A stretch of 64,000 nucleotides of DNA. Source: Proteles cristata cristata. Taxonomy: Eukaryota; Chordata; Mammalia; Carnivora; Hyaenidae. The stretch is from assembly GCA_017311185.1 (NCBI GenBank), contig JAESUZ010002717.1:186001-250000 (forward strand), read 5' to 3'. How positions within the stretch are numbered: position 1 is the first letter of the stretch; every line of letters starts with the position of its first letter. Made by a program: the position numbers and the translations under genes. The notes below the pieces were generated by a model. It worked only from the letters and a program-made list of their open reading frames with translations, was not told the origin of the DNA and searched no databases. Positions 43,948 to 56,255 of this stretch are shown here, in pieces.

Positions 43948-45402
43948 TGTGGGCTTTCTCTCTTATGGGCTCACTCTCTGGCCTTCTGGGTTACTGAATT
44001 CCACCATCCTTCCTCCTGTAATTCTCATCCCCAGGCCTCCTCCATCAGGTTTCCCTGCCGTTTGTTGGGAGAAGGAGGGACGTTGTTTCTCTAGGGAACT
44101 TTGGAAGGCGCACCTGTCACCTCGTGGAGGCGAAGGCTAGAACTTCCTTCCGCGCTGGGCGTCGGGGGCCACAGACTTCGTCTCCCCAGGCCCTGCTGGC
44201 TCTGCCCTCTGTTCTTGCTACACTCCCTCCTCCAAACTCACCCTACCTCTCAAGAGGAGGATGATTACTCACAAAGACAAGCCAGGCACAGAAATAGCCA
44301 ACCTATTTGTGGCTTAAATGCAAGCAGTTTTATTTTTACAGAGAGTTGCCGTATTTTCTCTAAGTAGAAATCATTATCTACCACAAATGAAACCGGGCGC
44401 CATCTGCAGTAGTGCCTGCTTTCGTTAGTGGTGCCAGTTAGTCACAAAACAATCCACGCCTCCTACTGCCCACTCGGTCTGGGGGACCGGGGGAGAGCCC
44501 CATCTCTGCCGGGACCCCCCTCCCGACCGGCCATCTGCGTCTCTGGGTCCTCTGCCCTCACCCGGGCACCACCTGCCTCTCCACCATCCTTGCGGCCTGC
44601 CCCTCATTCACCTGGCGACTCTCACCAATTTACCAGTTGGGCAACTTTGTTCCCTGTCAGGCTGGGGAGGCTCTTCTGTCCTGTTAGGAGCCGGAAAAAG
44701 CAAGCCGGTGAGGTGCTCTGTTCTGCTGACTTAAATAATGACGTTGGAGTCTCCTTCCAGTTGGTCACTCAGCTCAGGGTTTTCACAGCCCCCGTAGGGA
44801 CGGGGCGAAACGGTCATAACAGCTGGACGGTCCCTGAGCTGCTGAGAAGCAGCAAGGGTGGAGCAGAGGAGCAGAGTGGATCGCTCTGCCCACCCCGCTC
44901 TCCTTCATCCCTCCCGTGCTCCGGGGCCTGACTTTCCTCCCCGACCGTGACTTTGCAGCCTCCTCAGCAGCCTGGTGCTGCTCTCCTACCTGACTTCGCT
45001 GGCGGGCACCTGCGCCCTTGCCACCGGCTGCTGCTTCTTGTCTGCCTTGAAGTTCCCTTTAGGAAACCCCGGTTTTCTCCCCGGGTTCTGACTAGCCTCT
45101 GGAAATGTAAAGCCCACCAGGACCCTGACCTTCTCCTTTGGGACATCAGAACCAGGTAATGCGAGTGCACTTCCGGCTCCCCCTGGCGCCCGGCTCACCT
45201 GAGCTTTTGATCTGCTGCTCAGCGCCTGCGTGCCCGGTGGGTGCCCCGAACCCCACCTTATTTTGCCTGTGGCTTGAAGGTCCCCAGGGAAAGCTCCCAG
45301 TCTCCCCTTTCTTCTTCCTGCCGGGAGGCCAGAGCTACACATCAGGCTCTCCCCCACCAGCAGGGCGGCTCACTCTGGTCTTGCTGCTTAGGAAAGCTTC
45401 TT
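43948..45402. other. No gene seen
   Basis: GC-rich unique sequence. A hydrophobic open stretch near 44960-45090 was considered and rejected. Confidence 0.4.
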
Positions 45403-45616
45403 TTTTTTTTTTTTTAATATTTTTATTTATTTCTAGGAGAGAGAGACAGCGTGAGCAGGGGAGGGTCAGAGAGAGGGAGTCACAGACTGAAACAGGCTCC
45501 AGGCTCTGAGCTGGCAGTCAGCACAGAGCCCGACGCGGGGCTCGAACCCACGAACCGCGAGATCATGACCCAAGCGTAAGTCGGACGCTTAACCGACTAA
45601 GCCACCCAGGCGCCCC
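45403..45616 (-). mobile_element. Carnivore tRNA-Lys SINE, young subfamily
   Basis: Reverse copy; the perfect target duplication TAGGAAAGCTTCTT lies at 45389-45402 and 45617-45630. Confidence 0.98.
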
Positions 45617-46084
45617 TAGGAAAGCTTCTTATATGGGCTCCTGAGTCTGCTTTCCCACAGGATCTGAAATCACCTTGTCACCCTGTTTTGATCTCAGGGG
45701 TCTCATGGGTCTATTACTACTTTGACACAGTAACCACGAAGGGATGCTTTTGACAAGGAAGGAATACTGCCATGAATGGAGGGTGGGTCTTTGCGGGAAG
45801 GCCTGGGGAGTCAAACCATCCAGAATTTTCCTCCTTGGCCTCTGGGTCTTTACATCGGGGCCCTTGGAAAGGGAACAGGGGTCAAAGGGAAAGGGACTTG
45901 ATCGCAGGGGTGAGAGAGAAAGCCTGTAATGGGTTAGTCTCCGAACCAGGCAGAGAAGCAGTCTGGGCTGCGATGTCCGTCCAGCGACTCCAGGTCTGGG
46001 CGCCTGGGCTCCCTGTCTCCACTGCGTCGTGCTCACACGCTAGCACGGGCTTGTGACTCTGGAACTGCGCTGCAGGGACCGAGC

Positions 46085-46255
46085 GGGTATTTAGTTATCG
46101 CACAGGGCGTCTCTCACTGTGCAGGTTATTCACCCACATCTTACTTACTCCTTGCAACTCTTTGTGGTCATACGATTGGCTCCATTTCACAGGCGAGGAA
46201 ATGGAGTCTCAAAGAGATGTGCAGAGACCGGCCGAGTCAGGGACTTCAGTGCCTC
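46085..46255 (-). mobile_element. MIR relic, reverse
   Basis: Inverted MIR core CATTTCACAGGCGAGGAAAT with GTCTCAAAGAGATGTGCAGA. Confidence 0.65.
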
Positions 46256-47901
46256 TGTCTTTCGGCGACACACGTTCCTCTAGGTCTTCTTTCTCCTTAG
46301 CCCTGGCTGGTCCTCCCAGTGCCAGGGGGCCGGCCACCCCACATCACCACCAGCTCGTTCCCACTCTGGAGCAGCGTGAAGATTTTCACTTGAGTGTTTC
46401 CCTGAATGATGCCATTTGAAGTGCGGCTTCTGCTGATAAGCGTGGGACCATCTGCTTGGCACATCTCAAACATTTTCAGCAGTGGGAGAGCAGCTCCGAC
46501 TTCTCCAGAGAAGGGAGGCTGAAGCCGTCCTCGGAGATGCGGGCACTGGAGACCCTGCGGGCTGGCCGGGAAGCGGGACCCCAGGATGCAAACGGTCCCT
46601 GCTGTCGCCTCTGACCTTCCCCGAGCAGATGGAACGGGTGCTCAGGGAGCAGTGTGAGTCTGTGAGTCTGACCCCAGCTTTTAATTGTTCGGCTCCCCTG
46701 GGCAACCAGAGTTAAGATGCTCCCTCTTTGAAAAGCTACCGCCCCGGTGACTCTGTGTGGGTCGTTTCTACAGCGGGGTTAGATATTCGGTGCGTGGTGG
46801 CAAAGAGCTCCGCATTGCTTCCTGCCTTTGTTTTGGAAAATCTGCTTCTTTGCCGGGTTAACTGTCCTCAGACATTGTTTCTCAACTTTGGGGTCGAAAC
46901 TCCCGCGTTCGCTTTTTCTTTCTGACTCGTGGTGAGGGGGGAGAATCTTAGGATCGACTCACGAATCTGATGCGGACCCCGAGGGGCTGAGGTCGCTTAA
47001 GTTGTTGTTCTGAATGCTAAAAGCGTTGGGATCTGAAAGGGTTGTGACTATTTGCTTCCTCTGGGGAAGTCTCTGAGCTAGAAGCCGGTGGGTATGGCCG
47101 GAGGTGAGCCGATCGATTTTTTCCCCCTTTCCTTAGATAGTGGTCACCAGAGTCAGTAGTAGCTTGTTGCTTGTGAGCTCAGACGTGCAAGCCATGGGTG
47201 GCAAGGCTCTTCTGAAAGAAATCTCCTCTTCCATCTTATCTTCGATGTGTCTTGGCACTATTTCCCAGGCAGGGGCGGGGGCCGCTGGGGGAAACAACGG
47301 ATAGGACGTGGTTCAATTGCTTCCTAAGCAGCAGTGAGCAGGTGGTTAACAGGCCTGCGTCCAGAGCAAGCTCTCAACCTGGCAACACGACATTCGGACG
47401 AGATAGTTGTTTGTTGTGGGAAGCTGTGCTGGGCGTCGTAGGGCGTTTAGAGGCATCCCTGGCCTCAACCACTAGAGGCCAATAGTGCAGACATGGCGGG
47501 AGTCTTCTGGGGGACAAGATCACCCCCCGCCCCCCGCCCGAGACCAGCGTTGTTAAGTTGAGGCTACTGTATGTGCACTTGGAAAGGGAGCAAGAAGTTT
47601 TTGCTTCTCCGTGCAGACGGCTCAAGTGGCAGGAAGCTGGAGAGAGGCGTTTACACCGGGACAGATGTCCCTGCCCCGCACGTCCCCATCACATCCCGCA
47701 CCTGCCACGGAAATTCCATCTCACAATCGGGTTTCTGTTTGCCCAGTTTCCTGCACACACACAGAAGGAGGAATTTGCCCTTTCCTCTGGAGCTGCGTGC
47801 CCCGGGGGACAGCCTAACGTCGGGCCTCTCTTCTTGGTTGCGGAGGAACAAAAATAGGTTTCAGGTGACCTTCTGTGGAGCCCTGGTTTTGCTGGCTTTT
47901 C
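46256..47901. other. No gene seen
   Basis: Unique sequence of mixed composition. No repeat or coding exon recognised. Confidence 0.4.
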
Positions 47902-47996
47902 TCTTTTCCTTTTTCTTCCTCCCTCCCTTCCTCCATCTCTCTCTCGTTTTTCTCTCCATCCCTCCCCCCCTCCCCCCTCCCCCTCCCTCCCCCTAA
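47902..47996. repeat. Long polypyrimidine tract
   Basis: About 95 bases almost free of purines on the + strand, ending in C-rich (CCCTCC) units. Confidence 0.95.
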
Positions 47997-49162
47997 GAGG
48001 GATGGGGCAGGCCAGGCGGGGGTGGAGGACCACAGGAGGAGTGTGGCCATTGAACGGGAACGCGGAAGGGCATGTTTGCTTCTTAGGACTCCAGAGGAAA
48101 CTTCGATGAGCCAAATGTGTGGCATTAAACCTCTGCCTCATGCCGCAGCGAAGCTGAAGAAAGCCCACAGCTCTCTGCCTCCTTTGATTCTCCTTGCGTG
48201 TCCATCAGCCCCGTTGCCCGGCTGCCTCTCTCGCTGTCGCCGGGAGAGGAATGCAGGGAGCAGTTTCCAGTGGACCCAGTGGGACACGGCAAACCCACGT
48301 CCTTAAACGTCCAAGGAAACCACCATGCTGTTTCCCTGCTTGCTGATTCATATCTCAGTTTTCTGTTTCCAGGAGACTCGCATGGGCAAAGGGCTTCTCA
48401 ATATCTGGGTTTCCTTACATCCTCGCCTTCCAGAGATACGTTACAATGATATGTGAAGCGGTTGAAGCTCAGAGACCCAGACTGCTTTGCTTAGGACTGC
48501 AATCTAGCGGCCGCTTTGAAAGTGTGGCTCTGAGGCAGAGCGGCCTTAGGCAGAGGCAGAATAGACAGTCGTCTCTGCAGTGTAATTAGAACACCACCAA
48601 ACTTCTCTTTTCTAACATCTCTTTTGCCCTCAGGTGCCGGATTGCCTGTAAGTCTTTTGATTTTTGCAGGAGTGAGTGGTGAGCAGCCTGGCTGGCTGTG
48701 GCTTGTGCGAGGTGTTGGGGCCCGAGTGGGAGAGAAGCGAGCATAGTGGGGCAGCCCAGCCAGGGTGAGGGGGGTGGTGGCGCCATGGGGGAGGGCAAGG
48801 CGGTGCCCCCCTCCGCACGGGGGTGGAGCGGACCTGGCCCCAGGGTCAGGGCGTCTGCTGGGGGAGGAGCGTGTCCCAGGGCAGAGGGCAGTGGCAGCGG
48901 TGGCCTGACGAGGTGAAGGAGCCCACAAAGCGGGGGGAGCGTCCGCGTGGGGCTCGGGGCTGGGCAGCGGCAGACACAGGGGGGATTTACCTGCAGGTGG
49001 ATGGATCGAATAAGTAAATATATGGAGGATAATGGGGGCACGTTTCTCACCATCAGAGAAAGGAGTTAGAAACATGGTGAGGAAGGAGACGAAACTAACT
49101 CAGTGGCGTTGGACTGAAGTCAGGGATGCTGAGGAGAATCCTTTGCATATGGATATATGCAC
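47997..49162. other. No gene seen
   Basis: GC-rich from 48700 to 49000. Antisense open frames there (48491-49075) follow base composition and carry no motif. Confidence 0.4.
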
Positions 49163-49570
49163 ACAGCGGCCCTTCGAACAGCATGGGTTTGAGCTGCAGA
49201 AGTTCACTTATGCACAGGTTTTTTCCTGACAAATACACTACGGTATTGTAACTGTATTTTCTCTCCCTTTTTTAAAAAGTTTATTTATTTTGAAAGAGAG
49301 CATGAACACGAGTGGGGGAGGGGCAGAGAGAGGGAGAGAAAGAGAATCCCAAGCAGGCTCCGCACTGCCAGCGCAGAGCCCGATGCAGGGCTCCATCTCA
49401 CAGACTGTGAGATCACGACCTGAGCCGAAATCAAGAGCGGGACACTTAACCTACGGAGCCACCCACACGCCCCTCTTCCTTATGGTTTTCTTAATACCAT
49501 TTTCTTTTCCCTAGCTCACTTTATTATAAGAACACAGCATATAAAACACATAACATGTGAAAGGGGCTGG
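49163..49570 (+). mobile_element. Tigger-like DNA transposon relic split by a SINE
   Basis: GGCCCTTCGAACAGCATGGG, CCTGACAAATACACTACGGT, then CTTATGGTTTTCTTAATACC and CTAGCTCACTTTATTATAAG after the SINE match a familiar mammalian DNA-transposon consensus; the name is from memory. Confidence 0.55.
49268..49473 (-). mobile_element. Carnivore SINE inside the DNA relic
   Basis: Reverse copy ending CACCCACACGCCCC; CTCTCCCTTTT- and CTCTTCCTT-like flanks. Confidence 0.93.
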
Positions 49571-49734
49571 TGTGGGAACATACAATGTGAGAGGAGTGTG
49601 GTGAGCCATCTAGTCTTTTGGCTTAGAAGCCAAGGAATACCAGAGCAAGCATGGAACAGCAGGGAAGGTCTGATCTCTGCTCCCGGGTGGCTGGGTCTGG
49701 TGCGCCTCATGAGAGGCCCAGGTGCAGACATACA

Positions 49735-50066
49735 GAGCTGTGGTGATAGGGTCTGATGTCCAGGGGAGCAGTCCGAGCTGTGGGTGTTAGGGTCTGATGT
49801 CCAGGAGAGCCGCTTGAGCTGTGGGTGTCAGGGTCTGATGTCCGGAAGAGCTGCCCAAGCTGTAGGTGTCAGGGTCTGATGTTTGGGAGAGCCATCCTAG
49901 CTGTGGGTGATAGGGTCTGATGTCCAGGGGACCAGTCCGAGCTGTGGGTGACAGGGTCTGATGTCCGGGAGAGCCATCTGAGCTGTGGGCGTCAGGGTAT
50001 GATATCCCAGGGAACCATCCAAACTGTGGGTGACAAGATCTGATGTCCGGAGAGCCATATGAGTCA
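49735..50066. repeat. 41-bp minisatellite, eight copies
   Basis: The unit GAGCTGTGGGTG(T/A)(C/T)AGGGT plus CTGATGTCCGGGAGAGCCATC recurs eight times with 10-20% divergence; later copies are the most decayed. On the minus strand several copies stay open, giving a repetitive peptide frame with no other coding support. Confidence 0.95.
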
Positions 50067-50763
50067 GAGCCACCAGCACGTGGTCATACTGAATGAGGGG
50101 GTTGGACTAGCCCACCCAGGGAGAGCGTATAGAACATGAGAGGAGGGGGTCAGCTAGGGAGCCCAGCAGCCCAAAGGGCCAGGTAAGGAGGGGTTCAGGA
50201 AAGGAGACAGAGAGGAGCTGCAGGCAGCAGGAGAGCCAGAGGGAAGAAGGTGTGTCTGTCCAGGCAACGGTGTCATCTTGGAAACCACAGCGAGAGACAT
50301 GGAGTGCGAGCCCTTACTGCACTGTGCGCTGGGGGCAGGGCGAGCGTGATCATGTCTTCCTCCCGTGGGGACGACTGGTGTCACAGCACAATGTGGCGAG
50401 TGGCGGCAGCTGATTCTTATTATTTGTCCTCATGAAAGGACGTAAGCTGAACGTTCGCTTCTGACTTCAAGTATCGTTACCTACAAGGGCGAAGGGTGGT
50501 GCCCTCCTCAATGGAAGTTTCTGTTGATAGTGGTGACCACTCGGGGTCACTTCACTTCACAGAAGAAACCGGAATCAGAAGGACCTAGAATCAACTCATC
50601 TCTTTTGTGTTGTTATGGTTGTGAGTTTGGCCCTGGGTCAGTGGCGTAAATAAACGTTTATTGTTTTTAACAGATAAAACTCTATCCTCTAATATATAAT
50701 ATTCATCTTTTGGTAAATAATTATTATCCTTCAATAACAATCCATTCTTTTATTAAATAACAT
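50067..50763. other. No gene seen
   Basis: Unique sequence turning AT-rich after 50640, with several AATA-type runs. Confidence 0.4.
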
Positions 50764-50876
50764 TTTAAAAACCATTTATTTTGAGAGGCAGAGAGAGAGC
50801 CACAATGGAGGTGGGGCAGAGAGAGAGGGAGAGCTCAGGTCTCACGCTTAACGGACTGAACCCCCCAGCTGCCCCT
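50764..50876 (-). mobile_element. Carnivore SINE with internal deletion
   Basis: Tail, short body (AGGTGGGGCAGAGAGAGAGG) and head end (CTGAACCCCCCAGCTGCCCC) only; AAATAAC(A/C)TTTWA flanks. Confidence 0.85.
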
Positions 50877-50992
50877 AAATAACCTTTAATAAAAGTTAAT
50901 CCTCTGAGTTTGTTAATAAAACCATTATTGACAATCAACTTGATGGTGGTGATGGTTTCTGATGACACTGAGGCCATTGTTAAATGTCCCAA

Positions 50993-51170
50993 AGGTGCTG
51001 GCTCAGTGGGTTAAGTATCTTGATTTTGGCTCAGGTCACGATCTCACAGTTCATGAGTTTGAGCCCCGCATCAGACTCTGTGCTGACAGCTCGGACTCTG
51101 CTTGGGATTCTCCCTCTCCCTCTCTTTCTTTCTCTGTCTCTGTCTCTCAAAAATAAATAAACATTTAAAA
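50993..51170 (+). mobile_element. Carnivore SINE, head-truncated
   Basis: Forward copy from AGGTGCTGGCTCAGTGGGTT to an AAAATAAATAAACATT tail; ATGTCCC(C)AAAG flanks both ends. Confidence 0.93.
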
Positions 51171-52180
51171 CTATGTCCCCAAAGTTTTACGGGCTGCATG
51201 TACGGGTGAGTGAACTTCACACATACATGAACTGTTAACAAAGAACAGGCGTGGGGACTAGAAACAGTGCCCAGTGGGCCTGGGCATTCCAGGCTCTGGT
51301 TCTGGTTCTTGGGGTGCTTGTGAGTGAGCTTCTTTACCTGTAAAATAAAGAGCGGTGTGCAGTTTCTCCCCAATTCCTTCAAGCTCCAACACTCCCTGAC
51401 CGACAGAATACTGGCAGACTTGTAACAGCAAGCAAGTGGCGTTAAGGAGGCTCCAAGCTGCATCTCCTTCTATATTTCATAAAATACTCCAGTTTCTGGT
51501 GAAAAAGAACCTGTCACAAATATGATGAAGTGTTATATTTATGAAGAAATTCTTGCAGCTCAGTGAAAGACGCTGTAACCATGAAAAAATATTTCATCAA
51601 AGAAGAAATAGTGAATGTTAACCATGAAAGAAATATCCAAACTCATTAGCAATGAAATAAATGCAAATGAAAACGAGGTACTCTTTTTTATCATCTGCCA
51701 AATTTTACAAATGAAAAAAAAAATGGAGATGTTGTGGGGCAGGGGGAGAAAGTGTGTATATCTGTGCTGTGAAAAAAAGAAAGCGTTCATATATTGTAGA
51801 TGTCCGTGTAATTAGTCCAGGTGTTTTTGGAAAGACTATTTGTTAATATGCTTTAAAAATCTTCAAAAATATTTATACCCTTTCATCCAGCAATTCCACT
51901 TTTAAAATACGTCCTAGGGAAATAATTAAAGATGTGCACAAAATTTGCATGCGAGGGAGTTCATTAGAGAGCTTTGTTTTTAGAAATGATGATGAAAAAT
52001 AAGAAGCAACTGGTATATCCAGGATTAGAGGATTATTACAAATAAATTATGGTTCCTCCAGATAGTGACTAGTCAGGTCATGTTTTTAGGGTTCGTGCTG
52101 ATGGAAATGTTTACAATATGGTATTGAGTGGAAAAGAGAAAGCAGCATACCAAAACAATAAAAAATGCCATTTCAATTTT
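51171..52180. other. No gene seen
   Basis: AT-rich. The part from 51600 to 52180 (ATATCCAAACTCATTAGCAA, ATTCCACTTTTAAAATACGT) resembles a decayed old L1 3' region, forward, at low confidence. Confidence 0.4.
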
Positions 52181-52635
52181 ATCTTTGTATCTTAAAGTTT
52201 ATTTATTTATTTATTTATTTTTAAATTTTTTATTTATTTCTAGGAAAGAGAGAGAGACAGCGTGAGCAGGGGAGGGTCAGAGAGAGAGGGAGATACAGAC
52301 TCTGAAATAGGCTCCAGGCTCTGAGCTGGCAGTCAGCACAGAGCCCGACGGGGCTCGAACCCATGAACCGCGAGATCATGACCTGAGCGAAAGTCGGACG
52401 CTTAACCGACTAAGCCACCCAGGCGCCCCTATTTATTTATTTTTGAGAGAGAGAGAAAGAGCATAAGCAGGGGAGGGACAGGGAGACAGAAGGAGACAGA
52501 GAATCCAAAGCAGGCTCCAGGCTCTGAGCTAGCTGTCAGCACAGAGCCGGATGCGGGGCTTGAACCCACAAACTGTGGGATCGTGACCTGAGCCGGAGTC
52601 AGACACCCAACCAACTGAGCCACCCAGGCGCCCCC
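52181..52635 (-). mobile_element. Carnivore SINE split in its tail by another SINE
   Basis: The tail begins near 52193; body and head are at 52430-52635. The target duplication CCATTTCAATTTT (52168-52180 and from 52637) encloses both elements, so the outer copy came first. Confidence 0.93.
52213..52429 (-). mobile_element. Young carnivore SINE nested in a SINE tail
   Basis: Complete young-subfamily copy in the same orientation, inserted in the TTTA-rich tail; ATTTATTTATTT on both sides. Confidence 0.95.
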
Positions 52636-52858
52636 ACCATTTCAATTTTAAAAAGGAGCATGTATGAGGAATAGAAACAAGGCTAATAGAAAATATCCCA
52701 AAATGTTAAATCTGATTAATTTTGATGAGTGGTTTTATTTGTGATTTTTTCCCCACTGAATTTTCCAGATCTTCTTCAATGAACACATACATTCAATGAG
52801 TACATTGGTTTATAATTAGAGAAAAAGACAATAACAGTTTTAAAAATACCCCCATATT

Positions 52859-53875
52859 TGGGGGGCTTCTGGGGGCTCCATCAGTTAAGCGTCTGACTTT
52901 GGCTCAGGTTATGATCTGAGGACTTGTGGGTTCAAGCCCCGAATTGGGCTCTCTGCTGCCAATGCAGAGCCTGCTTCAGATCCTCTGTCCCTCTCTCTCT
53001 GCCCCTCCCCTGCTGGCTCTCTTTCTTTTTTTTTTTTTTTTACAAATAGTTTATTGTCAAATTAGTTTCCACATAACACCCAGTGCTCATCCCCACAAGT
53101 GTCCTCCTCCATGACCATCCCTCCTCCCCCCCACATCCATCAGTCCTCAGTTTTGTCAGCATTCAAGAGTCTCTCATGGTTTGCCTCTCTCCCTTTCCCC
53201 CACCATTTCCCCCCTTCTTCTCCCCCTTGTTCCTCCATCAAGTTCCTCCTAATCCTCCTATACGTGCAAACATATGGTATTTGTCCTTCTCTGCCTGACT
53301 TATTTCGCTCAGCATAACACCTCAAGGTCCATCCATGTTGCTACACATGGCCAGATTTCATTGTTTCTCATTGCCATGTCGTATTCCATGGTATAGATAA
53401 ACCACATCTTCTTGATCCATTCATCTGTTGATGGACACTTAGGCTCTTTCCATGTTTTAGCTATTGTGGAGAGTGCTGCTAAGAACATTGGGGTCCATGT
53501 GCTCCTATGCATCAGCATTTCTGTATCCCTTGGGTAAATTCCTAGCAGTGCTAGTGCTGGGTCATAGGGGAGTTCTAGTGTTAGTTTCCTTAGGAACCTC
53601 CACACTGTTTTCCAGAGGGGCTGTACCAGTTTACATTCCCACCAACAGTGTAGGAGGGTGCCCGTTTCTCCACATCCTCGCCAGCATCTAGAGTTCTCTG
53701 ACTGGCTCATTTTAGCCACCCTGACTGGCGTGAGGTGGTATCTCAGTGTGGTTTTGATTTGTATTTCCCTGATGAGGAGCGATGCTGAGCATCGTTTCAT
53801 GTGTCTGTTGGCTGCTGGCTCTCTTTCTTTCTCTGTCTCTCTTTCAAAACAAATAAACTGAAAAAAAAAAAAAAA
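52859..53875 (+). mobile_element. Carnivore SINE split by an L1
   Basis: Forward head and body at 52859-53027, remainder from 53813 (CTCTTTCTTTCTCTGTCTCT) to an A-rich tail. Confidence 0.93.
53028..53812 (-). mobile_element. L1, 5'-truncated, inserted in a SINE
   Basis: 785 bases, L1 tail at the left. Minus-strand reading gives the ORF2 end, including [20 protein letters not shown] and WIKKMWFIYTMEYDMAMRNN. The target duplication TGCTGGCTCTCTTTCTT (53011-53027 and 53813-53829) is perfect. A fairly young copy. Confidence 0.97.
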
Positions 53876-54332
53876 CAACCCATTTTGTGTTGAGATGAAA
53901 CAGACTATAACATGAGGCAGTGCCCAAGCCCTTGTCTACATCAGGGCAGTTCAACCAGAGGGCGGGGCTACTTCACTCCCAGGGGAACTTGGACTCAGCA
54001 CACAGCCACCAGGTCCTCCTCTGGCGAAGTCACAATCGGAAAGGAATCAAGTCTTTGGGGAAACACAATCCCCTGTGACCTTGGGGAATCTGATGCCTTC
54101 AATTCCTCGAGTAGGAAGAGTGGAGGCAGACCAGATCAGGCGTAAAGTCTTAAAAACAGGGTCCCGCCCCAGGGCAGAGTGGGAGGTGGTAGGGAGTCAG
54201 AATGAGGAGCTCCCAGCTACAGGCGTCCTCCGAATGGGTTGTGAGGTGGCCTGTCACAAAGCCTCCATGGTGGGCTTCCATTTCAGGGTCTGTAAAACGA
54301 GAGGGTTTGGTCAGACCATGGGTTTCAGACTT

Positions 54333-54546
54333 CTTTTTTGTTTTTTAAGTTTATTTATTTTTGAGAGAGGGTGAGCGACTGGGGGTGGGGCAGACAGAGA
54401 GAGGGAGAGAAAGAGTATTCCAAGCAGTCTCCACACCATCAGCGAAGAGCTCGATGCGGGGCTCCAGCTAATGCACCGTGAGGTCATGACCTGAGCCGAA
54501 GTCAGATGCTTAACCGACTGAGAGCGCCCCCCAGGCACCCCCCTCC
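54333..54546 (-). mobile_element. Carnivore tRNA-Lys SINE
   Basis: Reverse copy with a small insertion in the head (GAGAGCGCCCCCCAGGCACC); CAGACTTCTTT flanks both ends. Confidence 0.94.
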
Positions 54547-55515
54547 CAGACTTCTTTATTAAGTGGGAGACCAGCTCAGCTTTCAGCTCGGAATGGGCCC
54601 TGGGCTCCCGGCCTGGCCAGCTCTGGGATCAGGATCCCCGGCGCTTCAGCCCTGATGCCCTTCAGGGTTCGAGGAGCACAGACATGGTGACGGGTGAGTG
54701 GTGGGGCCCCGTGGAGTTGTGTGACACAGTGGCTCTGAACTTGACCTACTCATTAATCCTTAGTTTTTCGCCTGTAAAGAGGGGGCAATAACGCCTTCCT
54801 TATCAGCATCTGGAGCTGATGGAAGGATCCCAAGTTAACTCGAAGGAAGATGCCTTAGACCAGAACGTCCCACCCAGCTGCACTCTCCTGCTCCAACTAA
54901 CATATTGCTTTTTCTGTCGGGTTCTTCTACGACAAGGGAGAGAGGGTAGGAAGGCGCTTCCGTGACGCTGCCAGTAGTGCTTACTTATCATTACCGGTGC
55001 CATCACGCACTCAACTCGAGGTCTGTTCTGACCCCAATCTTATGTGGTGCTGGTTACTGACCACTTCGGGGCGAAGGGGGCTACAGGTGTGCGCTCTCCT
55101 TCCTCCCCTGTCTGTCATTTCCACGTAACAGGCACCACTGCAAACACAATCTCTCTCTTTGAAAACGAGCTGTATATTAAAAACGTGATTTGCACATCTG
55201 GATGGAGTGCACGGCACTAGAACTGGGTTGACACGGAGACAAGCTACTCTCAGGGTTAATCCTGTGATGTGTCTCCCCTTCGTCTTCACTGCTTTGTGAG
55301 AACTTAACTGTGTTCTTCTGAGTGAGGTGGTTCTGTCGGTCCCTTCCAATGTCCTCATCCAGTATCCCAGCCATTCACCAACAGAGAAGAACAATGTACA
55401 AATGGCGAAGGAACCTTGGGGAAGCAGGGGTGCGGCAGACAGCAGGTTGGACCAGCCGCATCCAAGGGGCTGATCCGGTAAGACCAGGGGTGCAATTTTT
55501 TAGCAATGTATCTTT
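54547..55515. other. No gene seen; MIR piece
   Basis: A forward MIR-like piece lies at about 54715-54830 (TTTTTCGCCTGTAAAGAGGG). The rest is unique with no coding evidence. Confidence 0.45.
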
Positions 55516-55736
55516 CGTTTTTTAAAAATATGTTTCGTGTTTAAGTTTGAGAGAGCGCACACAAGCACACTCAAGTGGGGGAGGGGCAGAGAACGAGGGA
55601 GACACAGAATACAAAGCAGGCTCCAGGCTCTGAGCTGTCAGCACAGAGCCTGACGCGGGGCTCGAACCCATGAGCCGTGAGATCATGACCTGAGCCAAAG
55701 TCAGATGTTAAACGGACTGAGCTACCCAGGCACCCC
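55516..55736 (-). mobile_element. Carnivore tRNA-Lys SINE
   Basis: Reverse copy ending TACCCAGGCACCCC; AGCAATGT(A/G)TC flanks. Confidence 0.95.
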
Positions 55737-55767
55737 AGCAATGTGTCCTTTAAAATAAATCCCATAA

Positions 55768-55982
55768 GGGGAGCCTGGGTGGCTCAGTCAGTTAAGTGTC
55801 TGACTTCGACTTAGGTCATGATCTTGCAGTCTGTGGGTTCGATGCCTGCATTGGGCTGTGTGCTGACAGCTCAGAGCATGGAGCCTGCTTTGGATTCTGT
55901 GTCTCCCTGTCTCTCTGTCCCTCCCCCATTCTCTCTCTCTCTGTCTCAAGAATAAATAAACATTAAAATAAAATAAAATAAA
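55768..55982 (+). mobile_element. Carnivore tRNA-Lys SINE
   Basis: Forward copy from GGGGAGCCTGGGTGGCTCAG to a TAAAATAAAATAAAAT tail, with a B box intact in outline. It faces the previous SINE 30 bases away. Confidence 0.96.
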
Positions 55983-56099
55983 CACCATAAATTGTCCTTT
56001 AGACTAGGACCAGGGTAACCTTTCTAAAACACTGCTCCAAGACACATCCCAGCCCTGTGCTGAAACCTTTCATAGCTCCCTAGTGCCAGTGGCAGAGGG

Positions 56100-56255
56100 T
56101 GTCACACCATGGCCCATGGCCCACCCACATCAGAGTCCCCTGGCCTATGAAATTGCAGATTCCAGGGCCCCACCCCAGGTTTTCTGAAACAGTGGGGTCT
56201 TGGAACTTACATTTTTAACAAGCAACCCTAGGAAAATTTTAAGCACCAAGCTGGA
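56100..56255 (+). mobile_element. MER5A-like hAT transposon relic
   Basis: CATCAGAGTCCCCTGGCC, GCAGATTCCAGGGCCCCACC, TTACATTTTTAACAAGCAAC follow the MER5A order as I remember it. Confidence 0.65.

Noticed and set aside
44958..45093. Hydrophobic open stretch (SLVLLSYLTSLAGTCALATG)
   Set aside because: It lacks a start codon, partner exons and any known family; GC-rich composition gives such runs by chance.
53309..53878. 189-codon open frame resembling reverse transcriptase ORF2 end
   Set aside because: It is the remnant of a truncated L1 and runs into the SINE tail; not a host gene.
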